From the NCBI GenBank assembly GCA_038040445.1, contig JBBPIG010000006.1, positions 1 through 64,000 of the forward strand: a stretch of 64,000 nucleotides of DNA, written 5' to 3'. Made by a program: the position numbers and the translations under genes. Origin of the DNA: Acidobacteriota bacterium. Its GTDB lineage: Bacteria > Acidobacteriota > Blastocatellia > UBA7656. Within the stretch, counting starts at the first letter, position 1. Every line of letters begins with the position of its first letter. The notes beneath the pieces were generated by a model, which saw only the letters and a program-made list of their open reading frames with translations, was not told where the DNA came from and searched no databases. Of this stretch, positions 1 through 8,623 are shown in pieces.

Positions 1-72
1 TTTTTTCTTATTATCACTACAAAAACCCACCACCCGCCCCACCCCCCCCCCCCGCGCCGCAGTCCAAATAAA
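1..72. other. Low-complexity start of window, likely contig end
   Basis: A T-rich start is followed by a C-rich stretch that contains a run of 13 Cs. Base composition is unlike anything else in the window and no reading frame or motif is present. It looks like the frayed end of an assembled contig rather than biological sequence. That is inference; read coverage would decide. Confidence 0.5.
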
Positions 73-168
73 GTCTATGCTACTTGGAACCCGTTCGACA
101 CGCGCGGTGTCAAATCAAGAAGCAACACAACGCCAGAGCGCCTAACGCTAGAATCGAGGTGAAATGCT

Positions 169-585
169 TTGTCATTTCCAAAGGCCCGCGTACGCCCTGT
201 GTCCCCGCCACCCGTCATCAACGTGACCCCGTTAATCGATGTGCTGCTCGTGTTGCTAATCATCTTCATGGTGATCCAGCCGCACAAAGAAGCGAAGCTG
301 CCGGTTAAGGCTCCGGAGCGCGCGTCGGGCATTGAAGAACCGTCGCCCGAAACGCTGATGCTGACCGTAGCACACGATATGCGGCTTGAGCTTAACTCAA
401 AGCCTATTGAAGTAGGCGAGCTTCTCCCATTGTTGGCAGATTTGATGGAACAGCGCCCTCTCGATACAAGAACGCTTTTCATCAAGGCTCCGCCGATGCT
501 CGCTTACGGACCCGTCGTGCTGTTGATAGACCTCGCGAAGGGCGCAGGCGTAGTTACCGTCGGTTTGGTGAAGGACGAGGGCTGA
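169..585 (+). CDS. exbD: ExbD/TolR family biopolymer transport protein
   Basis: Predicted 138-residue inner-membrane protein of the ExbD/TolR family, which works with ExbB/TolQ to couple the proton-motive force to TonB- or TolA-dependent outer-membrane processes. One membrane helix lies at about residues 18-40 and carries the family signature VTPLIDVLLVLLIIF with the conserved Asp. A periplasmic domain follows and ends in the usual short beta strand (VVTVGLV). The start is TTG at 169: an in-frame stop lies at 160-162 and GAGGTGAA at 156-163 gives good spacing; the ATG at 164 is in another frame. The ExbB partner would lie left of the window. The stop codon abuts a long palindrome shared with convergent ribD. 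Confidence 0.9.
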   Translation: MSFPKARVRPVSPPPVINVTPLIDVLLVLLIIFMVIQPHKEAKLPVKAPERASGIEEPSPETLMLTVAHDMRLELNSKPIEVGELLPLLADLMEQRPLDTRTLFIKAPPMLAYGPVVLLIDLAKGAGVVTVGLVKDEG

Positions 586-586
586 C

Positions 587-682
587 CTGAAGTAACACCT
601 GGGAGCGCAGGCATCCCTGCCTGCTTTGCGTTGCGCTAGAAGAGGCAGGCAGGGATGCCTGCGCTCCCAGGTGTTACTTCAG
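587..682. repeat. Palindromic repeat family A, copy 1
   Basis: A 96-bp near-perfect palindrome. The core arms read CCTGGGAGCGCAGGCATCC and its reverse complement, and here they extend outward by CTGAAGTAACA. It fills the whole gap between convergent exbD and ribD and contains the ribD stop codon. It could act as a bidirectional transcription terminator. Related copies lie at 19881-19971 and 30502-30580, so this is a dispersed REP/MITE-like element. Confidence 0.85.
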
Positions 683-1765
683 TCGGCCGTCGAAAATGAC
701 GTCCGGGCCGAGCCTGCGTATCTTGACCGAGGAAAAAGTTATCGCGTCGCTGAGCCGGGTTATTTCCAGATCGCCGATCGCTTCAGTCCCCTGGCCGATT
801 ATCTTCGGAGCTATGACAACAACCAGGCGATCGACTGCTCGGGCCGCAAGCAGCGATGTGATGACGCCCTTTCCCCCTTCAACAAGCACCGATGCGACGC
901 CGCGACGCCCAAGCTCTTCAAGCAAGCGCGAGATATCGATTCCTGAGCGGTTCCGGGCGGCCGGTAGGCGGAGTATCTCGGCGCCAAGTTCCTGAATCTT
1001 GCTCGCGCGATTGGGATCGGCGGTGACGTCCGCCGCCACGAGCGTCCGCGGCGCCGCGCCGCCGGCGAGCACGCGCGAAGCGAGCGGTATGCGAAGTTTG
1101 CTGTCGATGATAACTCGTAGCGGATCGCGGCCTTTTATCAGCCTGACTGTCAATTGCGGGTCGTCGGCCAGCACCGTCCCTATGCCCACCAGGATCGCGT
1201 CGTGCTCGCGGCGCAGCTTGTGAGCCAGTTGCAGGGAAGGCGGTGCGCTTATCCATCGCGAATCGCCAGTCGAGGTGGCGATGCGGCCGTCGAGCGACTG
1301 AGCGAACTTTACCGTGACGAACGGAACACCGGTCGCAGAATACTTAAAGTACTTTTCATTCAGCGCGCGGCAAGCTTGCTCTAAGATGCCGGTCTCTACT
1401 TCGATGCTTTCAAGCTGATTGAGAATCCCACCGCCCGCGGGCTGAGATTGATCATTGTAGTCTCTTGCGCCGACGACAATGCGAGCGACGCGACTATCGA
1501 TCAATCGCCTCACACAGGATTCGTTTGGGGTATCGCGGCGCGGCTCGATGTTGGTGTACACGGTTGCGCCGCGGGCCAGCCCTCCGGCCTCGTCAACAGC
1601 GGCGACGACGGCGGGGGGCCCTCCTTCGCGGCAGTAGCCCCGACCCACCACGCGGCCATCGGCCACCACGAGAGCCCCAGCCAGTGGTTCGCGCGAAGGC
1701 CGATCAACGCCGCGCTCGGCAAGCCTGATCGCCATTCGCATGAACTTGTCATCGGTCGTTCGCAT
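674..1765 (-). CDS. ribD: RibD-like protein: pyrimidine reductase with degenerate deaminase domain
   Basis: About 363 residues with the two-domain RibD architecture for riboflavin synthesis: N-terminal cytidine-deaminase-like domain (about 1-135) and C-terminal reductase (about 145-363). The reductase is well preserved (VKFAQSLDGRIA, DSRWIS, ADDPQLTVR, VEGGKGV). The deaminase active site is not: the His-Ala-Glu motif is Pro-Ala-Val (GGPPAVVAAV, called residues 48-57), the first Cys ligand in the Leu-Glu-Pro-Cys motif is Arg (IEPRRD), and PNPxVG is altered; only the second Cys (NESC) remains. It is likely reductase-only, as in plant PyrR, so the deaminase step needs another protein. The start at 1765 matches the usual N-terminus; an upstream Met at 1795 is possible. 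Confidence 0.85.
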   Translation of the reverse strand: MRTTDDKFMRMAIRLAERGVDRPSREPLAGALVVADGRVVGRGYCREGGPPAVVAAVDEAGGLARGATVYTNIEPRRDTPNESCVRRLIDSRVARIVVGARDYNDQSQPAGGGILNQLESIEVETGILEQACRALNEKYFKYSATGVPFVTVKFAQSLDGRIATSTGDSRWISAPPSLQLAHKLRREHDAILVGIGTVLADDPQLTVRLIKGRDPLRVIIDSKLRIPLASRVLAGGAAPRTLVAADVTADPNRASKIQELGAEILRLPAARNRSGIDISRLLEELGRRGVASVLVEGGKGVITSLLAARAVDRLVVVIAPKIIGQGTEAIGDLEITRLSDAITFSSVKIRRLGPDVIFDGRLK

Positions 1766-1908
1766 GAATTGTTTCAGTCTATCGCAGCAGACCAACCACT
1801 GACTACTGACCGCTGAGTTGGGCAGTGTCCTAATCTTGTGTTGATATTTGCTAGTGTCCTAGATACCGTTTGCGGATTATTTCCGGTGGAAGCTAAGATT
1901 GATTCGCA

Positions 1909-2271
1909 ATGGTTGTCGAGCTTGTGAAAGAGTTCACGTTTGAAGCGGCTCACCGCTTACCCCGCGTTCCGCATGATCACAAATGCGCGCGGCTGCACGG
2001 ACATTCCTTCAGATGCGAGGTCGCCGTGCGCGGAGATGTTGATCCAACGACCGGATGGTTCATCGACTACGCCGAGATCTCCGACGCATTCGAGCCGCTG
2101 CGCCAGCGGCTGGACCACTATTACTTGAACGAGATAGATGGGCTCGACAACGCCACCAGCGAGAACCTCGCGCGCTGGATATGGGAGCGTTTAGAAGGCC
2201 GTCTGTCCGGGCTTCATCGAGTGACGATTCGGGAAACCTGCTCATCGCGATGCGATTACTTCGGGGAATGA
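1909..2271 (+). CDS. queD: 6-carboxytetrahydropterin synthase QueD / PTPS family
   Basis: A 120-residue member of the 6-pyruvoyl-tetrahydropterin synthase family. QueD makes 6-carboxy-5,6,7,8-tetrahydropterin from dihydroneopterin triphosphate, the second step towards queuosine and other 7-deazapurines. The zinc ligands are visible as His15 (FEAAHRL) and His30/His32 (LHGHSF). Cys26 is the catalytic Cys, and the C-terminal RETCSSRCDYF carries the substrate-binding Glu. queE lies 2.9 kb downstream on the same strand, which supports the queuosine assignment; queC is not in the window. Upstream, AGTGTCCTA occurs twice (1825-1833 and 1853-1861), 28 bp apart; its role is unknown. Confidence 0.9.
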   Translation: MVVELVKEFTFEAAHRLPRVPHDHKCARLHGHSFRCEVAVRGDVDPTTGWFIDYAEISDAFEPLRQRLDHYYLNEIDGLDNATSENLARWIWERLEGRLSGLHRVTIRETCSSRCDYFGE

Positions 2272-2312
2272 GAGAGCTACCGGGTAACGGGCGGGAAGGC
2301 GCTGACGGGACA

Positions 2313-4763
2313 TCACGCGGCACTGATCGATGCGGATATCGAAACTACTGCTTTCCTGCGAAGCTTATCCGCGGACATTGCGCGGTCGGCTGATAACAAT
2401 AACTCGTCGATAGATTCGCCGTCCGCGCCGAAGCAGGCCCACCCAACGCTTATGCCGGCGAATACGCTCGAACCGTTGGTTCCAAACGTGCGGTCGTCTA
2501 CGGCTTGCTGAATCCGATGAACCAACGCGCGCACCTCGATCGCCTCGATCTGCGCAAGTGCAATGAGCTCATCGCCAGCGTACCGGCTGAGAAAGTCTTC
2601 GGATCGGAATTGGCGCGTGAGCAAACCGGCTATTTCACGCACCGCGTCGTCACCCGCCCCGCCTGCAGGCGAGTCATTCACGCTCTCGAAGCCGTCGATA
2701 TCCATAATCAACAGCGCGAAGCTAGCACCATAGCGGCGCGCTCGATCTGCCTCTTGCTCGAAACGAAGCCTTAGCGCCCGCGCATTCGGCAGGCCGGTGA
2801 GCGGATCTGATAGTTGGGTTTCTGTTTCTTCGTGATGCACGGCGTTTGCTATGGCGTCGGCAGCGAGCTTGCCCACCGCTTCGACCAGCCGCAGATGGTC
2901 GGGTGAGTAGGCGTCGAGGTCGGCAGAATAGAGCGTGAGTGCGCCTAGCACGTCGTCGCCTTTCAGCAAAGGCACTGCGATCACCGTGCGGTAAGGCGTA
3001 TCGAGCTTGACCTGCGCGGCGTCGAAATCAAGCTGCGGATCACAGTTGTACATCGGCTGGCGGTTGGAGACGACCCAGCCTGTTATGCCGGATCCGAGTA
3101 TGATGCTCGCGCCCTTGAAGCGCTCGGCGTTGCGGCCGCTGACATGCACCGCTTCGACGTCAATCGAGTTCGACTTCCCAAGGTAAAGAACGCAGGTTGT
3201 GTGGCTGACGATATCCTGCAGCCTTGAAGAGAAGACCGCGAACATATCGCGCAGGTCCAGGCTCGTTCCAATTGTCTGGGCTATTTCGTAGAGTGCCGTA
3301 ACCTCGCGATGCGCGTTGCGAATGGGCTCGAACGCTATCTGGTGGCTGTCTATCTTTTGCGCGCCGGCATCCGGTCTGATTGCGAGCTTCGGCCCCGGCG
3401 CCTTGACCTCTCTCTTTTGCTGCTTTATTTCGGCTTCAAACTTCGGAAGGTGTTCGAGAAACAGCCGGACCACTTCAGGATCGTACATCGATCCGCTGCT
3501 GCTCTTGATCAGAGCGATTGCTTGCTCGCGAGTCATCGCCTTGCGATACTGCCGATCCTCGCGCACCGCGTCGAAGCAATCGACGACGGACAGGATGCGC
3601 GCAGTGACGGGTATCTGCTCGCCACGCAGCCCGTCGGGGTAACCGCGGCCGTCCCATCTCTCATGGTGGTGCCTCACCACCGGCACGACCGGATACGGAA
3701 ACGCGACTCGGCTTAGGATCTCCGCCCCGACTATTGTGTGAAGCTTCATCGTATCGAACTCGGCGGGCGTGAGCTTGTCTGGCTTGTTGAGGATATAGTC
3801 GGGCACGGCAAGCTTGCCGATGTCGTGAAGCAGCGCGCCGGCCTTCAACGCTTCGGTCTCCGGTTCACTCAGTCCGAAAAGACGGGCGAGTCCGGCCGCG
3901 TAGATCTGAACGCGATGGACATGGTCGTGAGTGACTTCGTCTTTTGCGTCGATCGCGATCGCCAGCGCCTCGATCGTTCGCAGATGCAGGTCGGTCATCT
4001 CTTCCACGTGGCGAATCGACGACTGCACCTTTTCGAGATAGTTCTTGTACGTCAGGAACGTGATCGCCAGGATCGGGACCGCGACAATGAAACCGTAGAA
4101 CGAGATTACTGTTATCAGCTTGAAGATCAGCGCGGCGGCGGCGGCTCCAGCGAAGTACGACATCCAGGTCCACAAAAACGATTCCCGCCACGTCCTCAGA
4201 ATGCCTCTGCCGTTTCGGAGCGAGGCTACAATGCTGTCCAGTGTGGAGCTCAACACATAGTGAACCAACGCCAGCGATTCTGCGGCCAGGATCAGGCGGC
4301 TCACGTCGGAAGCGACTTCATTGGGATTGCCGAATACAAGCGCAACCATCGAGCTTGACGCGAAGACGGACAGGCTCATCGCGCCCGCGCGGAACGGAGC
4401 AACCCTCCTGCGATTAGGATCGCGAAGCGAACACAATATGGCGTTGACTCCAGCAAGCACCACCGAGGGCCAAACGCCGTAGAGCAAGACTGAAAGGTAG
4501 ATGAAGGTGTTATCCAGCGAGACGGTGCTATCAGTCCTGGGAATTCGAATGCTCGTGCGTCCGACTACCAGCGTGGTGGCAAGGCCGAGCAGAATCCAAT
4601 CGACGCTCAGCTCGCCAGTCGCGACGACATAGGCGGCGTAAACAAAGACGCTCAACCCCGCCGCCGAGACCGCGCTCATGAAGGCGCTCGCCGCGTCGTT
4701 CTCCGATCTCCTGACCCGATGTTCAATCGCTTCAGCCAAGGCCTTTTGACACTCCCGGCGCAT
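2313..4763 (-). CDS. Membrane-anchored HD-GYP / GAF / degenerate GGDEF signalling protein
   Basis: An 816-residue cyclic-di-GMP signalling protein. The N-terminal ~245 residues hold several hydrophobic helices (membrane sensor region). An HD-GYP phosphodiesterase domain spans about 255-440 with intact HDIGK (313-317), HHHERWDGRGYPDG and the GYP triad. A GAF domain spans about 490-645. A C-terminal GGDEF domain (650-810) carries AGDEL in place of GGDEF. The HD-GYP half should hydrolyse c-di-GMP. The GGDEF half may be weakly active, or may only bind nucleotide. HD-GYP before GAF before GGDEF is less usual than GGDEF-first fusions. It sits between queD and queE, convergent with queD and divergent from queE. 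Confidence 0.88.
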   Translation of the reverse strand: MRRECQKALAEAIEHRVRRSENDAASAFMSAVSAAGLSVFVYAAYVVATGELSVDWILLGLATTLVVGRTSIRIPRTDSTVSLDNTFIYLSVLLYGVWPSVVLAGVNAILCSLRDPNRRRVAPFRAGAMSLSVFASSSMVALVFGNPNEVASDVSRLILAAESLALVHYVLSSTLDSIVASLRNGRGILRTWRESFLWTWMSYFAGAAAAALIFKLITVISFYGFIVAVPILAITFLTYKNYLEKVQSSIRHVEEMTDLHLRTIEALAIAIDAKDEVTHDHVHRVQIYAAGLARLFGLSEPETEALKAGALLHDIGKLAVPDYILNKPDKLTPAEFDTMKLHTIVGAEILSRVAFPYPVVPVVRHHHERWDGRGYPDGLRGEQIPVTARILSVVDCFDAVREDRQYRKAMTREQAIALIKSSSGSMYDPEVVRLFLEHLPKFEAEIKQQKREVKAPGPKLAIRPDAGAQKIDSHQIAFEPIRNAHREVTALYEIAQTIGTSLDLRDMFAVFSSRLQDIVSHTTCVLYLGKSNSIDVEAVHVSGRNAERFKGASIILGSGITGWVVSNRQPMYNCDPQLDFDAAQVKLDTPYRTVIAVPLLKGDDVLGALTLYSADLDAYSPDHLRLVEAVGKLAADAIANAVHHEETETQLSDPLTGLPNARALRLRFEQEADRARRYGASFALLIMDIDGFESVNDSPAGGAGDDAVREIAGLLTRQFRSEDFLSRYAGDELIALAQIEAIEVRALVHRIQQAVDDRTFGTNGSSVFAGISVGWACFGADGESIDELLLSADRAMSADKLRRKAVVSISASISAA

Positions 4764-5131
4764 AGTCCAACTTCAAACCGAGTCTTCTTCAATTCAATGC
4801 TCGTGCCGCGATAGCGATGGAATTCGAATGCCGGCGTTGATCGGAGAAACGCTACCCGCTCGGCGGGCAGGCGGGTCGTCGGGCTCGCAAATGCCTTGGA
4901 GAAGAAGGGGTTGACTTCGCACTCCGCGGGCCCATTGGATAACGAGGCAACAGCGAACTCTTTGGGTGAGTCCCGGTGCGCAGGTTTATTGGGGCAGAAT
5001 CGGTCAGAATGAAGGAAGCAGTCACGGTCAATCTCACTCAACGAGTTTCGGCAGCCCGCGCCGACGCTCGTCTGTCACAGCCTCGCGCGGGTTATGGAAG
5101 CGGGCTAGAATGTTCTGTGAAAACCGAGAAG
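4764..5131. other. Divergent intergenic region upstream of HD-GYP gene and queE
   Basis: A 368-bp region between two divergent genes, so it should hold promoters in both directions. TTGACT occurs near 4910 and TAGAAT near 5104, but neither has a convincing partner at normal spacing. No repeat, riboswitch or extra gene was recognised. Confidence 0.4.
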
Positions 5132-5767
5132 ATGCGAATCACCGAAATCTATCAGAGCATTCAGGGCGAATCGAGCTACGCGGGGTTGCCGTGCGTGTTC
5201 GTTCGCACCACTGGCTGCGATCTGAGGTGTAGCTGGTGCGATTCGGAGTTCACCTTCACCGGCGGCACGACGATGACGCTCGATCAGATCCTGAGCGAGG
5301 TCGAGAAGTATGACTGCGAGCTGGTGGAGCTTACCGGCGGCGAGCCGTTGCTGCAATCGGAGATCTACGCGCTTGCGGCGAGGCTCGCGGATGCGGGACA
5401 TACGGTGCTTATCGAAACCGGTGGACATCGCGATATATCAAGGCTCGACCCTCGAGTCGTTCGCATTATGGATTTGAAGTGTCCGGCTTCGGGCGAGTGT
5501 GAAAAGAACCTCTGGTCTAATCTCGAACATCTGCGCCCCTTTGATGAGGTTAAGTTTGTCATTGCAGATCGAGCCGACTACGACTGGTCGCTCGAGACAA
5601 TTCGTGAGCACCGATTAGAAGATCGCGTGAAGCTCTTGATTTCGACAGCGTTTGGAATGATCGAGCCGGAGGAGGTCGTCGCGTGGATGCTCGAGGATAA
5701 ATTGCGCGGGCGGTTTCAGCTACAGCTTCACAAATACATCTGGCCGCCGGAAGCGAGGGCGCGGTAG
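5132..5767 (+). CDS. queE: 7-carboxy-7-deazaguanine synthase QueE (radical SAM)
   Basis: A 211-residue small radical SAM enzyme that converts 6-carboxytetrahydropterin to 7-carboxy-7-deazaguanine in queuosine synthesis. The cluster motif CX3CX2C is Cys29, Cys33 and Cys36 (CDLRCSWC). The N-terminus ITEIYQSIQGES is the QueE signature, GGEP follows at 69-72, and the C-terminus QLQLHKYIWPP is also typical. The start at ATG 5132 fits homologues; a GTG at 5117 and longer in-frame extensions to 4976 exist but lack family sequence. With queD it supplies two of the three preQ0 steps in this region. Confidence 0.93.
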   Translation: MRITEIYQSIQGESSYAGLPCVFVRTTGCDLRCSWCDSEFTFTGGTTMTLDQILSEVEKYDCELVELTGGEPLLQSEIYALAARLADAGHTVLIETGGHRDISRLDPRVVRIMDLKCPASGECEKNLWSNLEHLRPFDEVKFVIADRADYDWSLETIREHRLEDRVKLLISTAFGMIEPEEVVAWMLEDKLRGRFQLQLHKYIWPPEARAR

Positions 5768-5797
5768 GCAAAAGGCACTGCCTTCCGCCTTCCGATT

Positions 5798-6565
5798 CTA
5801 CATACCCATTATGTTATAGCCGCAATCTACGTGAAGGACTTCGCCGGTGACCCCGCGCGACAAGTTGGAAAGCAAGAATAGCGCGGCGTCGGCGACTTCG
5901 GATTGATCGATGTTGCGGCGGAGCGGAGCGCGGTTGCGCATGTGCTCGAGGATCTTTGAGAAACCGCCGATGCCCGCCGAGGCCAGAGTCTTCACAGGAC
6001 CCGCGGAGATGGCGTTCACTCTAATGTTCTGCGGGCCGAGATTCGCAGCGAGATACTTCATGCTCATATCGAGCGCGGCCTTCGCCACACCCATAACGTT
6101 GTAGCCTGGAATCACTCGCTCGCCGCCAAAATAGGTGAGCGTCACGATGCTGCCTCCATGTTCTTCCATTAGCGGCGCGGCTTCTCTCGCGATCGCGGCC
6201 AACGAGTAGACGCTGACGTCTTGCGCGACCCGGTACCCCTCACGCGAGGTGTTGAGATATTCGCCTTCCAGTTCTTCGCGAAGCGCGTAACCTATTCCAT
6301 GCACCACGAAATCGAGCGTGCCAAATTCTTTCTTGACCGCCTGAAACACGGCAGTGATGTCTTCGTCACGAGTCACATCGCACGGAAGCACGAGCGGATC
6401 TTTCAACGACCCGGCAAGCTCTCGCGCGTTCTCTTCGAGCCTCTCACCTTGATAGGTCAGAGCGATGCGCGCGCCCTCTTCCGCCGCGCGGCGTGCGATC
6501 GCCCAGGCCAGGCTTCGCTTGTTGGCCACGCCGAACACGATGCCGGTCTTTCCCTCCAGGAGCAT
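5798..6565 (-). CDS. fabI: Enoyl-[acyl-carrier-protein] reductase FabI
   Basis: A 255-residue NADH-dependent enoyl-ACP reductase of the last fatty-acid elongation step. The FabI-type cofactor-binding motif is near the N-terminus (GIVFGVANKRSLAWAI), and the catalytic residues Tyr145, Tyr155 and Lys162 have FabI spacing (Tyr-x6-Lys). The C-terminus VLHVDCGYNIMGM is characteristic. The start is placed at 6565 because AGAGG lies six bases upstream; an in-frame Met at 6589 has no such site. It is transcribed away from an AT-rich repeat block, and its 3' end faces queE 30 bp away. Confidence 0.96.
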   Translation of the reverse strand: MLLEGKTGIVFGVANKRSLAWAIARRAAEEGARIALTYQGERLEENARELAGSLKDPLVLPCDVTRDEDITAVFQAVKKEFGTLDFVVHGIGYALREELEGEYLNTSREGYRVAQDVSVYSLAAIAREAAPLMEEHGGSIVTLTYFGGERVIPGYNVMGVAKAALDMSMKYLAANLGPQNIRVNAISAGPVKTLASAGIGGFSKILEHMRNRAPLRRNIDQSEVADAALFLLSNLSRGVTGEVLHVDCGYNIMGM

Positions 6566-6585
6566 CTGGTTCCTCTTCTCAAGCC

Positions 6586-6695
6586 GCAATTGAAAATTGA
6601 AAATTGAAAATTAGAAATTGCAAATTGAGATCGAGCGCCGCGCGATGTCGTTCAATTTTCATTTTGCAATTTTCAATTCTCAATTTTCAATGCAG
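6586..6695. repeat. AT-rich inverted block of TTGAAAA-type units
   Basis: The left arm (6586-6629) has tandem AAAATTG units and the right arm (6651-6695) has the complementary CAATTTT units, with a short GC-rich centre. The block stands out sharply from the GC-rich surroundings. It lies between the fabI start and the M28 peptidase stop, and could shape a promoter or hairpin for fabI or be a dispersed extragenic repeat. Confidence 0.8.
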
Positions 6696-6721
6696 TTTCA
6701 TTCAGTTTCAACTAAGACTTT

Positions 6722-8623
6722 TCACTGCCGCTTTTCGGGAGTGATCTTCATCGTCATCTCTTTACCATCGCGGCGTATCACGGCTTCGACTTCTTCGCCC
6801 CCTCGCATCTCGCCAAGCGCGTAGGTGTAGTCGTACACGTTCTTGATCGGCATCTTTCCCAGCTTCACTACGATATCGCCCGCACGCAGGCCCGCTTTTT
6901 CAGCAGGCGAGCCGGCCCGCACTCCGTCCAGTTTCAGACCGTCGCTTTGATCGGAGTAGTTGGGCACGGTTCCCAGATAAACGCGAAACCCTCGCCCGGT
7001 TGGCCTCTGTTCCACTTTCACCTTGGTAAACGCGATGCGTTGCGGTTCATTGGCAACAGAGATGGCAATCTCGCGAACAAACTCGGCGACCTGCTTTAAC
7101 CCTTCGGCGTTGATCTTGTCCGCAGTATCCGAGGGTTTGTGATAATCGTCGTGCGTGCCGGTGAAGAAGAACAATACGGGTACATCGCGCACGTAGAAGG
7201 ACTGGTGATCGCTCGGTCCGAAGCCGTCCTCGCCGAAGCCTAGTTGAAAGCGAGGTGGATTTGCAGCCGCGCTCGCTGTTGCCTGGGTTGTTACCTGGGT
7301 TGTGCCGTTCAGCTTCTCGAGCAGTGGCTTCCACGCGGGCGACGTGCCGACTCCGCCAACAAACAACGAACCGTTGCGAAGCCTGCCGATCATGTCCATG
7401 TTCAGCATCGCGACAGTCGAAGCCAGTGGAACGACCGGGGTCTTCGTGTATGCGCCTGAGCCAAGCAATCCGAGCTCTTCACCGCTGAAGGCGATGAACA
7501 TTATGCTGCGTTTGATCTTGCCGCGTTCGGCTGCGAGCACTCGCGCAAGCTCGAGCAACCCCGTAGTGCCCGAGGCGTTGTCGTCGGCGCCGTGATGGAC
7601 CTGCCCTTCTGGATTTGCCGCGAGCGACTCGGGCCCGCCGAGTCCCAGATGATCGTAATGAGCGCCGATGACGACGTATTCGGACGCGAGCTGCGGGTCA
7701 CTGCCCCCAAGCACGCCGACGACGTTCGCGCTCTTACCATTGACCTTGACGACGTCCGTCTTAAAGTCGGCGGTTACCCCGGCTATTAGTCGAGAAGAGC
7801 CGGCATCCTTTGCTTTCGCCTCAGCGTCGGCCAGCGACACATTGCTCGAAGCCAGAATTGCTGTTGCCGAATCGCGACTGACGACCACTGTCGGAATTCC
7901 CGAGTCCAGAAAGTTCAGATCGTGCCGCAGGCGCGACAAGCGGTCTTCGCGAAAGTCCTTTTCCGCGCTTACGAAGATCACACCGCGAGCGCCTTTCTCC
8001 CTCGCCTTCAGCGTTTTGTTCTGAATCTCGAGTCCCGGCTGAGTGAAGGCGGCGAAGCGCCCGTGTGGGTTGTCACCATCGGAACTGCCTCGCAGCATCA
8101 TCACGATCTTTCCCTTTGGATCGACGCCCGCGTAGCTGTCGAATTGCAGTTCCGGCGCGCTGATGCCGTAACCCACGAACACGACTTCGCCCGCAACCGG
8201 CGCCGAGGGCGAGAACGCGAGAGGCATGAATTCCTCTTTTACCTTGAGCGATCGAGCGCCGCTTGCGGTCTTCAATTGAAAGCTGTTGCTATCGCCGAGC
8301 TTGACCGCCGCGACGAATGTAAACGGTTGAAGAAAGCCGGCCGCCGATGAAGGCTTGAGTCCATAGCTGCGAAATTCTTTTTCGATGTAAGCGGCCGCTT
8401 CGTCTGCGAACGAGGTTCCGGCGCGCCGGCCTTGCAATTTGTCAGAGGCGAGAAACCCGACGTGTTTGCTGATTCGCTCGGCGGACAGTTGCGCTTTGCT
8501 TTCGGCGCGCGCGCTGCTCAGCGCGGGAGCAACCGCTGCGCCTCCGGAGGTGAACGTGAGCGCCGAGCTAAAGAGTAAGAGTGCGGTTGTGAGGATGAAC
8601 AGGCTTGCTTTTCGGATTAACAT
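6722..8623 (-). CDS. Secreted M28 family zinc aminopeptidase with C-terminal PDZ domain
   Basis: About 633 residues. An N-terminal signal peptide (hydrophobic ~8-25) precedes a PA-like domain and an M28 catalytic domain. Metal-site motifs are present: GAHYDHLG, HHGADDNASG, FSGEELGLLGS, NMDMIGR and a final THDDYHKPSDTADKIN. A PDZ domain occupies the last ~95 residues (GSPAEKAGLRAGDIVVKLG). The family removes N-terminal amino acids from peptides; here it acts in the periplasm or outside the cell. The start at 8623 is fixed by GAGGGGAG upstream; the in-frame Met at 8653 lies before that site. A second M28 enzyme is at 28743-30479, without PDZ. Confidence 0.93.
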   Translation of the reverse strand: MLIRKASLFILTTALLLFSSALTFTSGGAAVAPALSSARAESKAQLSAERISKHVGFLASDKLQGRRAGTSFADEAAAYIEKEFRSYGLKPSSAAGFLQPFTFVAAVKLGDSNSFQLKTASGARSLKVKEEFMPLAFSPSAPVAGEVVFVGYGISAPELQFDSYAGVDPKGKIVMMLRGSSDGDNPHGRFAAFTQPGLEIQNKTLKAREKGARGVIFVSAEKDFREDRLSRLRHDLNFLDSGIPTVVVSRDSATAILASSNVSLADAEAKAKDAGSSRLIAGVTADFKTDVVKVNGKSANVVGVLGGSDPQLASEYVVIGAHYDHLGLGGPESLAANPEGQVHHGADDNASGTTGLLELARVLAAERGKIKRSIMFIAFSGEELGLLGSGAYTKTPVVPLASTVAMLNMDMIGRLRNGSLFVGGVGTSPAWKPLLEKLNGTTQVTTQATASAAANPPRFQLGFGEDGFGPSDHQSFYVRDVPVLFFFTGTHDDYHKPSDTADKINAEGLKQVAEFVREIAISVANEPQRIAFTKVKVEQRPTGRGFRVYLGTVPNYSDQSDGLKLDGVRAGSPAEKAGLRAGDIVVKLGKMPIKNVYDYTYALGEMRGGEEVEAVIRRDGKEMTMKITPEKRQ

